A stretch of 41,114 nt of DNA, taken from NCBI GenBank assembly GCA_947088135.1, contig CAMUFJ010000012.1:1-41114 (forward strand), written 5' to 3'. The translations under genes were made by a program, and so were the position numbers. Below, piece after piece: positions 14,534-23,217 of the stretch. Positions within the stretch are counted from its first letter, which is position 1; every line of letters begins with the position of its first letter. The DNA comes from an uncultured Clostridia bacterium. GTDB lineage: Bacteria; Bacillota; Clostridia; Christensenellales; Borkfalkiaceae. The notes under the pieces were generated by a model. The model did no database searches and was not told the DNA's origin. It was given only the letters and a program-made list of their open reading frames with translations.

Positions 14534-17500
14534 TTATTCCGCCACAGGCGTAACAACGATGTTTCTGATTTTCGCGTTCGAAGAACCGGAACCATAATAC
14601 GTATAGATACGATAACGGATATAGAGCGTTTCACCCGCTCGCAACGAAACCGTTTTGCTTGCCCAGTTAGAATACCAACCGCTTGCAATGTAGTCGGAGC
14701 TATTGTAGTTGTTGCTTCCGACATAAGCATATAAGCGATCGCTTGAACTATTTCCATTTGGCAAATATTCAAAGCTTACCGTAACGGCGGTAGTGGCTTG
14801 GATATAGATATATCCGTCGTCGCGCGAAGAATTATTGTTGGTAGGCGTAATAGTATAAACGCCGTCCTCTTCCGTCACGTAGTTGCTCGTGATGATCTGA
14901 TACGTAGTCCACTTCGCATAGAAAGTCGTCGCCGATTTGCTGTAATACGGGAAAGAAACTTCTTTGGTGCAAGCGCTGTCGGTGTACCAGCCCGCGAAGT
15001 AATACCCTTCGCGCGTAGGCTCCTCGAGGCCGTTTTTGTGAAGCTCGTAAGAAGGTTTGTCGGACGTTCCCTTATTCGAAGGCGTAACCGCAGACGTAAT
15101 TTCGCCGCTGCTGAAAGATCCGCCGTTCGCATTCAGCGTGTATTCGTCGGTATCCGTGCCGTAAGTCCAAGTAACCGCCGTGAGGTCATACGAATTTTCA
15201 TCGTAATACCAGTGAGGACCGTAGGAGGTCGGCGTGTTCGCGCTGTAATAATACACGGTTGCGTAGTCGTAAGCAGAAGGAAGAATGACCTCTTCCCAAG
15301 CCGAAGCGTTGCCGAGGAAGTACACGGCGGGATTGCTGTTAGCGCCAAGCGCGCCTTCCGCGATTCCGACTGCGTTTGCGGGAATGATGTACGCGCCGTA
15401 GCCGTTCGTGCGTTCGAGCACCCATTTCCGATAGGTGCGGACGGTGGTTTCGTCGGGCGTCGTGCCCAAGTTCGTGTACGCAAAGGCGTTCGTGCCGATC
15501 GAAGCGACTTCCGAGCCGAAGGTAACGTCGGTAAGTTCATCGCACCCGCTGAACATATTCGAAGGAATACGGAAAGTTCCTTCGATTTCGTCGCCGTTGT
15601 CGTCGTAATTGCCGGTAGGCGTAGCAATCAAATGCACTTTTCTGAGCGAGCCGTACACATAGAAATTGCTACTGGTGGAACTGCTGTTGTTGAACAGTCT
15701 GCCGAGGTAATAGCTGGTCATGCTCTCGGGCATCATGAGCGTGATCTCTTTCAGCTTGGAAGAATTCGTCTGACTGGAACCGTAATTGTTGGAGGTGTAA
15801 TCCATATTGTAGAATACGCCGTACGTGCCGGACAAAGTGTTGTTGGTGTTGATCCAAACGGGAATCTCCACCGTTTCAAGCTGCCAGCAATTCGTAAATA
15901 CGTTAGTGCCGAACGTTACTTTTTCATCGGGCGTATCGGTGGTGACTCTCTTCAATCCGTAGCAACCCGAGAACGCACTGCTGTTGATCCCGTATTCGCT
16001 CGAATACTCTTCGGCGAAATTCACCTTCACCTCTTCGACTTTTTCCATACGGCTGAGCGCAGAGTTGCCCAACACGATCACTCCGTTGAGCGTGACCGTC
16101 TTTAACGTTGCAGGCACGTTATTGGGATACTTCTCTTGGAAATCGTAGAAGTTTTCGTTAACCCCGCGCTCCGCGCCGAACAAGTTGGAAACAGAGCCGA
16201 GGCTCGTATTGCTGTTATAGGAGTACTGCTCTACCGTAAGCGAAGTAATGCCGTAGCAGTTGTGGAAAACGTTGTTTTGAAGTCCGTTGCCCGTAGAATA
16301 GTAGTTGTTCCAAACGGAAGCGGGAACGGTAACGTTGCGGAATGCGGCGCATCCGTCGAACGCTTTGCTGTAAATCGTTTCGACTTTGTTAAAGGCGGTA
16401 AGCACGCTGTCGGGCAAGGAAGCGCATCCGCTGAATGCTTCTGAGCCGATGCTCTTTACCTTATCGCCGTTCGTTACGGTGAACTCAGCGAGTTCGGAGC
16501 AATTTTTGAACGCATAACCGTTGATCATCGCCGTTCTGCTTTCCCCGTAGTACTGCCCGTCGGAAACGGATTCCACAAACCCAAGGGAAACGTCCGTTAA
16601 AGACGTCATGTTCTGTGCGAAATTGGAAGGAACCTGACAAATTTTTTCCACCGTCAATTGGGTAAGCGTTTTGGGAACCCAAACGGAGGAGTTTCCGTCC
16701 GAACGCAGGTAGAACGGGAAACTGCTCGTGATATCCGACGTATCGTAATCGGTACTGCCCGAAAACAGTTTATTGAAAGAACCGACGGTTTGATATACCA
16801 TCTGCGTCATGCCGTCGTACTGTTGCGCCGCGTAACCGTCGTACTTATCGACGGTGAGCGATTGAAGCTTGGCGCAGTCGGCAAGCATATAGTCCCCGTA
16901 AGCATCGCGCTGATTGTATTTGAGCGCAAACGAGGTAAGCCCGCTGTTTGCAAACGCACGCGTTCCGATGCTCTTCACGCCGTCGGGAATGCTGACGGAG
17001 GAAAGCGCCTTACAGCCGTAGAAAGCGTTGCTCCCGATCGATTTCACCGTGTCGGGAATGTTGTAGCCGGCGAGCGCCTTACAGCCGTAGAAAGCATAGT
17101 CGCCGATCGATTTGATGTTGGGAATGCTGACGGAAGCAAGTTTTTCGCAGCCCCTGAAAGCGCCCGCGGGAATCGCCTCCACTCTGGGAAGAGAAACCGA
17201 AGTAAGCGAACTGCAACCGTAGAACGCCCCTTCTCCCATGGTATTGGAAACGGTAACGGTTTCCGTGGTATAAGTTTCGCCGTCTGCGTGATAGACTTTA
17301 TATTTCCCGTCGCGAATGAAGGAAACCTCAATGCTCTTCACGTCGTCGCAGTTTGCAAACGCCTGATCGGGAATGGTTTTTGCTCCCGTTACGACAACGG
17401 AAACCGAGCGTTTATTTACGGTGATCTCCTCTCCGTTCTCTTCGTCATCGTCGGGATCTTCGGGCATGACCGTCTTAGCGGGCATACCGTAACGGTCTGC

Positions 17501-18496
17501 AAACGAAGCATCGTGCGCGACGTCCGACCCGATGAAAGGAACGGTGACGGAGGTAAGGTTCGCACAGTCGAAGAAAGCTCTGTTGCCGATATAGGTTACG
17601 CTGTCGGGAACGTTGAGCGTCGTGATCTTCGTATTTTCGAACGCGCTCGCGCCGATGTAGCGGAGCTCCTCTACCGTTTCGAAGGGTACGGAACGGATCG
17701 CCGTCGATTTGAACGCGCTGTTTTCGATGGACTTCACGCCCGCGGGGAGAGCGACGTCTTGCAAGCTCTCGCACCCGCTGAACAATCTTGCCGAAATCGA
17801 GGTGAGCTTCGTAGGCAAAGTCACGCTCGTAAGCGTAACGCAGTTTTCAAACGCGCCCGATCCGAACACCGTGAACTTCTCGCCGAGCGCGACCTCTTTC
17901 AAGGAAATATTGTTATAGAACGCGCTCTGACCGACCTTGTTGTACTCAACGTAAACTTTATCGGGGAAAGTGACCGAAGAAAGCTTAGTGCAGTTATAGA
18001 ACGCACCGTCGCCGATTTCGAAGGAGAGCGCAGAATTCTGCTTGCTCAAATCGACCGTTTCGAGCGTGGCGCAATTCGCAAACGCCTCGTCCGCGATTTC
18101 GGAAACGGATACGGGCGCGTTGTTCACCTTTACTTTCTTCTCGATCTCCGTCAGGGAAAGCGCCGTAAGATCGCCCGAATAGCCCGTGACCTTCATCTGC
18201 GTCCTGTCCTTTCCCGAAAGCGTTATGTACGACGCGTTCCCCGCAAGATACTTCACGTCGATCTGCTTATCGGTGTACTTGACCTGATACCCCGTTTCCC
18301 GGTCGGTTTCCGTAAACTCGACGTCTTTCTCGTCCACGATCACGTCGCCCGGCTTATAGTTGATATCGTTATCAACGTTCGGGGTTTCCGCTTGGGAATC
18401 GCCGTCGTCTTTGTCCCGACAACCCGTTACCATTCCCGCCAGTGCGCAAACGGTGAGCGAGCCCAAAAGCAAAGCAACCAACTTCTTTTTCTTCAT
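14534..18496 (-). CDS. Giant leucine-rich-repeat (BspA-like) surface lipoprotein
   Basis: This secreted lipoprotein of 1320 residues has a basic signal peptide ending in lipobox VTGC, with Cys26 as the lipidation site, then an Asp/Glu-rich spacer. From about residue 60 to 1100 it contains many LRR_5 (BspA/Treponema pallidum type) repeats of about 23 residues, such as IGDYAFYGCKAL and VKSIGSNAFYGCKAL, broken by longer insertions. A Listeria-Bacteroides (Flg_new/InlB B) repeat follows at about 1118-1192 (LNANGG ... GYYFAGWYTD ... FYAKW). A Ser/Asn/Tyr-rich C-terminal domain (about 1195-1320) looks like a beta-sandwich. Such proteins act in adhesion or binding of host or glycan ligands. Monocistronic, with its own promoter and terminator. 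Confidence 0.9.
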   Translation of the reverse strand: MKKKKLVALLLGSLTVCALAGMVTGCRDKDDGDSQAETPNVDNDINYKPGDVIVDEKDVEFTETDRETGYQVKYTDKQIDVKYLAGNASYITLSGKDRTQMKVTGYSGDLTALSLTEIEKKVKVNNAPVSVSEIADEAFANCATLETVDLSKQNSALSFEIGDGAFYNCTKLSSVTFPDKVYVEYNKVGQSAFYNNISLKEVALGEKFTVFGSGAFENCVTLTSVTLPTKLTSISARLFSGCESLQDVALPAGVKSIENSAFKSTAIRSVPFETVEELRYIGASAFENTKITTLNVPDSVTYIGNRAFFDCANLTSVTVPFIGSDVAHDASFADRYGMPAKTVMPEDPDDDEENGEEITVNKRSVSVVVTGAKTIPDQAFANCDDVKSIEVSFIRDGKYKVYHADGETYTTETVTVSNTMGEGAFYGCSSLTSVSLPRVEAIPAGAFRGCEKLASVSIPNIKSIGDYAFYGCKALAGYNIPDTVKSIGSNAFYGCKALSSVSIPDGVKSIGTRAFANSGLTSFALKYNQRDAYGDYMLADCAKLQSLTVDKYDGYAAQQYDGMTQMVYQTVGSFNKLFSGSTDYDTSDITSSFPFYLRSDGNSSVWVPKTLTQLTVEKICQVPSNFAQNMTSLTDVSLGFVESVSDGQYYGESRTAMINGYAFKNCSELAEFTVTNGDKVKSIGSEAFSGCASLPDSVLTAFNKVETIYSKAFDGCAAFRNVTVPASVWNNYYSTGNGLQNNVFHNCYGITSLTVEQYSYNSNTSLGSVSNLFGAERGVNENFYDFQEKYPNNVPATLKTVTLNGVIVLGNSALSRMEKVEEVKVNFAEEYSSEYGINSSAFSGCYGLKRVTTDTPDEKVTFGTNVFTNCWQLETVEIPVWINTNNTLSGTYGVFYNMDYTSNNYGSSQTNSSKLKEITLMMPESMTSYYLGRLFNNSSSTSSNFYVYGSLRKVHLIATPTGNYDDNGDEIEGTFRIPSNMFSGCDELTDVTFGSEVASIGTNAFAYTNLGTTPDETTVRTYRKWVLERTNGYGAYIIPANAVGIAEGALGANSNPAVYFLGNASAWEEVILPSAYDYATVYYYSANTPTSYGPHWYYDENSYDLTAVTWTYGTDTDEYTLNANGGSFSSGEITSAVTPSNKGTSDKPSYELHKNGLEEPTREGYYFAGWYTDSACTKEVSFPYYSKSATTFYAKWTTYQIITSNYVTEEDGVYTITPTNNNSSRDDGYIYIQATTAVTVSFEYLPNGNSSSDRLYAYVGSNNYNSSDYIASGWYSNWASKTVSLRAGETLYIRYRIYTYYGSGSSNAKIRNIVVTPVAE

Positions 18497-18522
18497 TCTC
18501 CTCTCTCCTTTTCAGAGCATCT

Positions 18523-18546
18523 AAACGCCTACCTCCGCAAGCGTTT
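18523..18546 (-). promoter_or_regulatory. Leader hairpin of the LRR gene
   Basis: In the leader, AAACGC and GCGTTT form a six-bp stem whose 12-base loop exposes GGAGG, a second Shine-Dalgarno-like site about 35 bases ahead of the real one (GGAGAGAGGAG at the ATG). A regulatory role is possible but untested. Confidence 0.3.
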
Positions 18547-18572
18547 GGAACACTCCTTTTTTAATTGAATAA

Positions 18573-18601
18573 ATTATAACACTTTTGTCTTGAAAAGGCA
18601 A
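18573..18601 (-). promoter_or_regulatory. Promoter of the LRR lipoprotein gene
   Basis: TTGCCT (-35, 18596-18601), 17-bp spacer ending in TG plus one base, and TATAAT (-10, 18573-18578). The hexamers and spacing are the same as at folT. A 9-bp inverted repeat (GAAAAATTT 18612-18620, AAATTTTTC 18636-18644) lies just upstream of the -35. Confidence 0.85.
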
Positions 18602-18671
18602 GGATTTGACGGAAAAATTTGTTAGAAACTTTACGAAATTTTTCGCAAAAACTCCGCGTCCTTTGAGGCAA

Positions 18672-18704
18672 GCAAAAAGCGCCTCGACAATAGCCGAGGC
18701 GCTT
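18672..18704 (-). terminator. Intrinsic terminator of the GH43 lipoprotein gene
   Basis: A 10-bp perfect stem AAGCGCCTCG/CGAGGCGCTT (18677-18686, 18695-18704) with an eight-base loop, followed on the minus strand by TTTTTG. It starts 13 bases after the stop at 18717. Confidence 0.9.
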
Positions 18705-18716
18705 ACGTTTTTAAAA

Positions 18717-20822
18717 TTAACCGATCGTGGAATAGCTGTTCATGAACATCGCCATATTCTGATTTTCTCCGCTGTGCCCCATGCAGGAGACGGTAAAGCC
18801 CGATTGGTTGCGGTTTCCAAGCCAGGCAGGACGAACCACGCCGTAGTACACCGTTTCTCCGCTGTCGTAAGAACCCGAGCCTTTGAGCGTTTCGGCAAAG
18901 GTAAATTTGATATAACCCTTCCCGTACATGACCCATTCGCCGATCACTGCGCCCGCGCGGGAAATTTTCCCGTCCTCTCCGAGCGTCACCTCGAAAGAAA
19001 CGTTATTGATTGCCTTACTGCTCTTCGACCAATCCGAAGAATTGGTGAGCACGACCATTTCGAATTTTCCGTCCTGCGTGTAATGCAGGAGCTCCTCCTT
19101 ACTCACGCTGCGATCCACTTCGCCGCCGTAACGGTTGGGATTGATGCAGATATCCCCCATACTGTTGAGATAGTATTGGTGAACTTGGACGGGGTGCTCC
19201 TCCGTCGTATAGTCGAAGGTTCGGGTGATATACGCCGCATAGTGCGCACCGCTGTTCGAAGTATAGAGGTCGTTGTGTCCGGGCAGAACGATGTCGATCT
19301 CCTTGCAATCCGCCGATTTCGACTCGTCGCGCCACTTGAAACCGCCCATATACTTGTTACCCTGATTCCTGCTGTCGCCTACGTTCACGTTGTACACGAT
19401 CCCGCCGCCTACGGAGGTGTAAAGCCCCCAAACGCTCTCGCTTCTTCCGCCCCACATCTGGTAGTTGTCGGAAAGTCCGTTATAGGAGTGCATGGAATAA
19501 TAATAGGTTTTTGCGTCTACGCCGACGGGCTCGCCGTCCTGTCCGTAGGTCGCCGTTTCGTCGGCGATCTTCACGTTATCGTGACGGGCGATAATGGGAG
19601 CTTCCATTGCGCCGAGGGAAATCATCTTGCCGTAATAATCGTGCTCGAATTTACCCTCTTCGGTGAATTTGGCGTAAACGTGCGTTTTGGTAAGATCGGT
19701 TGAGCCGATACTGTCCGCCGAACCCGACACGACGGTGTTGCGCTGATCGCGGATCCATTCCCAATCGTGGAATTCGTTGTCGCCGTCCTTTCTGAGTCCC
19801 GTTTCGGGATCGAGCTCGATCATCCAATTCCCCGTGCCGAAAGAGCCGTACGCCATATACATTTTGCCGTCGGGCTCGTAGATGATCTGCGGGTCGATGC
19901 CGTTAATGTCGACTGCACCCGTGCCGTTCTGCGGAATGGCGGACTGCATGAGCACGCCCTTGTATTCGAGCATTCCGCCCTGCCCGATCAAATTTAAATC
20001 GGAAACGTGATACATGACGATGCAGGCGCGGGAATATTTCACGTTGCCGGGCGTTGCCGCCGATGTGGGATTCAAGATCGGCATTTTGTTATCCGCCATA
20101 ACAAGACAGGTATAAAGCCAATAACCGCCGCCTTTCGCTTCCACGATATCGGGAGCCCACCACTGAATGTCGCCCGAATTGTTCGAGGAATTCATCCAAT
20201 CGGTCAGAGCTTTCGGGAAAATGTCGCCGTTCGAATAGTCGGTTGCGATCGTCGTCTTGCCGGGATATTCCCAAGTGAGCATATTGTCGTAGGAAACGTG
20301 TACGTCGTTCCCGACTCCCCAACCCGTGGAGAAGAGATAGTACACCGATCTGCCGTGCGTCTGCACTTCGAGGAAGGAAGGATCGTGCGTGTGCCCGAGA
20401 TATGCCGCACCGTCGGTGAGCGAGGTGTCTTTATTCTTGATTCCCGTATATTGGTTGCCGGGGTCGGTCGTATAAGCCGGCAGAACCTCCAACTTTCCCT
20501 CTCCGTCCTTTGCCTGATACACGATCGTGCCCGCCGACTTTGCCGTAAAGACGCCGTCCTGATAGGTCGCGATCTTGCTGTAATCGCTTACGGCATTTCC
20601 GCCCAAGTCGTAACCCTTGATTTTGGTCGCGCCCTTTACCGTCACCTTGGTGTCCGCTTCGTTTACGTACCCGTCGCCGAGGTTATCGAAACAGATACGC
20701 TTAGTGACCGCGTTGTCCGCCGCCGCAGGATCTTCATTCTCCTTTTCCCCGCAAGCGACGAATGCGGTAAGCGCCAAAACAGACCCGAGCGCCAACGCCA
20801 AAAGTTTATGATACTTCTTCAT
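18717..20822 (-). CDS. GH43-like (arabinanase-type) lipoprotein glycosidase
   Basis: This 701-residue lipoprotein has a signal peptide ending in lipobox FVAC with Cys24. A bacterial Ig-like beta domain follows (about 40-115). The five-bladed propeller of glycoside hydrolase family 43 comes next: HTHDPSF with general base Asp147, WWAPDI, GIDPQ with Asp310, and MEAPII with acid Glu408. The C-terminal 200 residues include HYAAYITRTF and a lipocalin-like or beta-sandwich part of the arabinanase type. The likely reaction is hydrolysis of alpha-1,5-arabinan or arabinose side chains at the cell surface; exo/endo action is undecided. It has its own promoter, 74 bases below GH127. The ribosome site is GGGGGG. 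Confidence 0.85.
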   Translation of the reverse strand: MKKYHKLLALALGSVLALTAFVACGEKENEDPAAADNAVTKRICFDNLGDGYVNEADTKVTVKGATKIKGYDLGGNAVSDYSKIATYQDGVFTAKSAGTIVYQAKDGEGKLEVLPAYTTDPGNQYTGIKNKDTSLTDGAAYLGHTHDPSFLEVQTHGRSVYYLFSTGWGVGNDVHVSYDNMLTWEYPGKTTIATDYSNGDIFPKALTDWMNSSNNSGDIQWWAPDIVEAKGGGYWLYTCLVMADNKMPILNPTSAATPGNVKYSRACIVMYHVSDLNLIGQGGMLEYKGVLMQSAIPQNGTGAVDINGIDPQIIYEPDGKMYMAYGSFGTGNWMIELDPETGLRKDGDNEFHDWEWIRDQRNTVVSGSADSIGSTDLTKTHVYAKFTEEGKFEHDYYGKMISLGAMEAPIIARHDNVKIADETATYGQDGEPVGVDAKTYYYSMHSYNGLSDNYQMWGGRSESVWGLYTSVGGGIVYNVNVGDSRNQGNKYMGGFKWRDESKSADCKEIDIVLPGHNDLYTSNSGAHYAAYITRTFDYTTEEHPVQVHQYYLNSMGDICINPNRYGGEVDRSVSKEELLHYTQDGKFEMVVLTNSSDWSKSSKAINNVSFEVTLGEDGKISRAGAVIGEWVMYGKGYIKFTFAETLKGSGSYDSGETVYYGVVRPAWLGNRNQSGFTVSCMGHSGENQNMAMFMNSYSTIG

Positions 20823-20850
20823 ACATCCCCCCTAAGAATATATTTGTTTC

Positions 20851-20879
20851 ATTTTACCATAAAATGGTTTAGTTCGCAA
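20851..20879 (-). promoter_or_regulatory. Promoter of the GH43 lipoprotein gene
   Basis: TTGCGA (-35, 20874-20879), 17-bp spacer and TAAAAT (-10, 20851-20856) on the minus strand. No good terminator separates it from GH127, so transcripts from upstream may also reach GH43. Confidence 0.7.
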
Positions 20880-20896
20880 TAGAATTCACGAAAATT

Positions 20897-23089
20897 TCAA
20901 AAAAAATTTCGCACCGCCCTCGCCTCCGCCGTTCCCGTTTCCTGCATATTGTGAAGAGCGTCGTTCTCGTACTGACCGTACCCCGGTTGCACGGTGTCTT
21001 GACGCATCCATTCCGCCTCCGGCTTCTCCTCCCCGATCTCGCCCGCGGCAAACTTCATATAGATGCCGTAACGCTGGGTATATTGACGGAAATGATAGGA
21101 ATAGGTGAGCGTTTCGCTTCCGCATTCGAGGGTAAATTTGCCGTTATCCCCCAACTGCAAGTGTTTATCGATTTCCGACATAAAGCTATCGAGATCCTGC
21201 GTACCGACCGAATAGGTTTTGTTCCCCGCGGCGCGGGCGGGAACGGAAACGTTGACGCCCGTCGTAGAAGTCGTCATGCCGTCCGTGCCGAGCTCCGCGG
21301 AGAGCACGAAAGGACCGTACGTCAGCGCGTAAACGCCCGTTCCGTCGGGAAGCCCGTAGGCGCGCGCCTTCTTTTTCAGCGTTACGTTCACCGCGTCCCC
21401 TTTTTTCACGTCAACGGAAACGAAGTCCTCCCCGCCCATCACGTTAACCGACGTTCCGTTGACGGTAACGGTAAAGAGCTCCGACCAATCAGGACGGCGC
21501 AGACGAAGCGTTGTCGCCCCCTCCGTCACGGCGATCCTCACGCTGTCGGAGCGTTCCAGATCGGCTTCCTGTCTGAGAGTCACTCCCTCCCCCTTATATT
21601 CGGAGGAGAGATAGAGCGAAACGTAAGTCGCGTTGCCCGCGTCGTAATAGACGCTGTCGCCGAGCTTGCTGAAACTCTCCATTCCGCTGCCCGTACAACA
21701 CCAGAAATGATTCTCCTCGCTCGAATATACTTTAAAATAACCCGTCGCCATGGGCTGGAAGTAAGTCGTCATGCCCGTTTCGGGATTTTGCGACGACCAA
21801 ATCGCATTGTAATAGGTATTCTCGTAATAGTCGAGATATTTCTTGTTTTTGGTGATTGTGAACAGCGTGCGCGACAGCTTTAACATATTATAGGTGTTGC
21901 ACGTTTCGCAGTTGGCGTTGGTGCGCTCCTTGTCGAGCACGTCGTCCATGCCGAAGTGCTCCCATTCGGAGTTCCCGCCCGTTACGTAGGTGTGGTGGTC
22001 GATCACGTACTGCCAAAAATTCTCCGCGACGGCGAGATAATCGCTCGCGTCAACAACCTCACCCGCAATTTCCTTGCCGTTGCAGGCAACGTAGCGGTTG
22101 AGCGCTCCGATAATCTTAGGGATCGTCGTGTTCGCGTGCAAACCGTTGAGATAGTTCTTGGGCGCTTCCGTTACTTTATCGAACAAAGTATCCTCGTCGA
22201 ACCGATGCGCGGCGACGGCGTATTTATCCTCCCCCGTGAGCGCAAAGAGAGCGTACATGCAGTCGTTCATTCCGCCGTATTCGATGCCGAGTACCGTGCG
22301 GCGGGTCGCCTGACTCCACTTGCCGACGCGCTCGCACACCCAATCGCCGAGCGCAGTCACCACCGCTTTCGCCGTTGCCGACACCGTGCCCGCCGCGCCT
22401 TCGGTGTACACGGTCACGTCGATGAGCCCCGCAATAATTTTGTGCATGGTGTACCAAGGAACCCAAGCCTCGGTCGTAATATTCGACTTACCCTTTTCCA
22501 CGAAATCAAACTGCGCTTCGGGATTATTGCGGTCGGCGATCGCAGGGGAAGCTCCCCAAACAAATCCCGCTTTCGCACCCGCGTTTACGGCGTTGTTTTG
22601 GCAGTCCTGCAATGCGCTTACGATCATGCTCATTTTCGCAAGGAGCGCCGTTTTGTTTTCCGCAGAGGTGTTGGCGTTCGCATAGCTTTGGGCAAGCGCG
22701 GTAAGATAATGCCCGAGCGTATGTCCGCCGATGAGCGCGCCCTCCCAACCGCCTTTATACGAGGAATCCGCAAAGGGGTCGAGCTTCGCGTTTTTGTAAA
22801 AATAATAGAGAAGCTTATCCGCGTCGAGCTTCAAAAGATACTCTACTTCCTTTTCCATGCCGTTTACGGCGTAAGGATCGTCGATCCTCACCTCGCTGAG
22901 CCCCGTAAAGGAAACCGCCTTTGCGTCCCCGATTAGCGACTGTTGTCCGTCGAATGTGCCGTTGTTCACCTGATCCCCTCCGTTGTCGGTATTTTCTCCG
23001 CACCCCGTAAACGCACCGAACAAGGTGCAAGCGCAAAGCGCCGTGCATAGTACAAAAAGTAACCGTTTCTTCGTCCTTTTCCCTTTCAT
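20897..23089 (-). CDS. GH127-type beta-L-arabinofuranosidase lipoprotein
   Basis: This 730-residue lipoprotein (lipobox FTGC, Cys30) has the GH127 (former DUF1680) fold. An all-helical (alpha/alpha)6 barrel with WEGALIGGHTLGHYLTA, VPWYTMHKIIAGL and IEYGGMND is followed by beta-sandwich domains. The zinc/thiolate site is intact: Glu395 and Cys397 in NCETCNTYN, and Cys464-Cys465 in HFWCCTGSGMES. In the Bifidobacterium enzyme HypBA1 the first of the paired cysteines is the nucleophile, which suggests Cys464 here. It would release L-arabinofuranose from beta-linked arabino-oligosaccharides, such as those on hydroxyproline-rich plant proteins. It diverges from the araC gene, which probably controls it. 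Confidence 0.88.
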   Translation of the reverse strand: MKGKRTKKRLLFVLCTALCACTLFGAFTGCGENTDNGGDQVNNGTFDGQQSLIGDAKAVSFTGLSEVRIDDPYAVNGMEKEVEYLLKLDADKLLYYFYKNAKLDPFADSSYKGGWEGALIGGHTLGHYLTALAQSYANANTSAENKTALLAKMSMIVSALQDCQNNAVNAGAKAGFVWGASPAIADRNNPEAQFDFVEKGKSNITTEAWVPWYTMHKIIAGLIDVTVYTEGAAGTVSATAKAVVTALGDWVCERVGKWSQATRRTVLGIEYGGMNDCMYALFALTGEDKYAVAAHRFDEDTLFDKVTEAPKNYLNGLHANTTIPKIIGALNRYVACNGKEIAGEVVDASDYLAVAENFWQYVIDHHTYVTGGNSEWEHFGMDDVLDKERTNANCETCNTYNMLKLSRTLFTITKNKKYLDYYENTYYNAIWSSQNPETGMTTYFQPMATGYFKVYSSEENHFWCCTGSGMESFSKLGDSVYYDAGNATYVSLYLSSEYKGEGVTLRQEADLERSDSVRIAVTEGATTLRLRRPDWSELFTVTVNGTSVNVMGGEDFVSVDVKKGDAVNVTLKKKARAYGLPDGTGVYALTYGPFVLSAELGTDGMTTSTTGVNVSVPARAAGNKTYSVGTQDLDSFMSEIDKHLQLGDNGKFTLECGSETLTYSYHFRQYTQRYGIYMKFAAGEIGEEKPEAEWMRQDTVQPGYGQYENDALHNMQETGTAEARAVRNFF

Positions 23090-23102
23090 TTTCTTCCCCC
23101 GT

Positions 23103-23137
23103 TTGCACTTTTTGTTTCAGACTTGCATTTTTTGTCC
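23103..23137. promoter_or_regulatory. Direct-repeat operator candidate for the AraC-type regulator
   Basis: TTGCACTTTTTGTTT (23103-23117) and TTGCATTTTTTGTCC (23123-23137) match at 12 of 15 positions and begin 20 bp apart, two helical turns. This is the head-to-tail arrangement typical of AraC-family half-sites. The second copy contains the araC -35. Both copies lie in the expected leader of the GH127 transcript. Confidence 0.55.
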
Positions 23138-23151
23138 GAATATGCTACAAT
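23123..23151 (+). promoter_or_regulatory. Promoter of the araC-type gene
   Basis: TTGCAT (-35, 23123-23128), 17-bp spacer ending in TGC, and TACAAT (-10, 23146-23151). Its -35 sits in the second operator repeat, so the regulator would repress itself when bound. Confidence 0.75.
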
Positions 23152-23152
23152 T

Positions 23153-23180
23153 ATTATAATACAAGGAATAAATAAAGCAA
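23153..23180 (-). promoter_or_regulatory. Promoter of the GH127 gene
   Basis: TTGCTT (-35, 23175-23180), 16-bp spacer and TATAAT (-10, 23153-23158) on the minus strand. The -10 is separated from the araC -10 by one base, so the two divergent polymerases would compete. Confidence 0.7.
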
Positions 23181-23217
23181 TCTCATTCCGAAATACGGGA
23201 GTATCAAAAGGTAAGAA

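Noticed and set aside
17005..17095. Regular repeats resembling a CRISPR array
   Set aside because: The units are coding LRR_5 repeats 69 bp apart with imperfect identity; there are no unique spacers of even length and no cas genes.
16658..18568. Plus-strand open frame of 636 codons opposite the LRR gene
   Set aside because: It is a shadow of the repeat-rich LRR gene, Arg/Val-rich with no domain signature and without a ribosome site; the minus-strand reading has signal peptide, lipobox and repeats.
20823..20828. Six-C run before GH43 as another phase-variable tract
   Set aside because: Only six bases, forming the ribosome site; too short to slip often.
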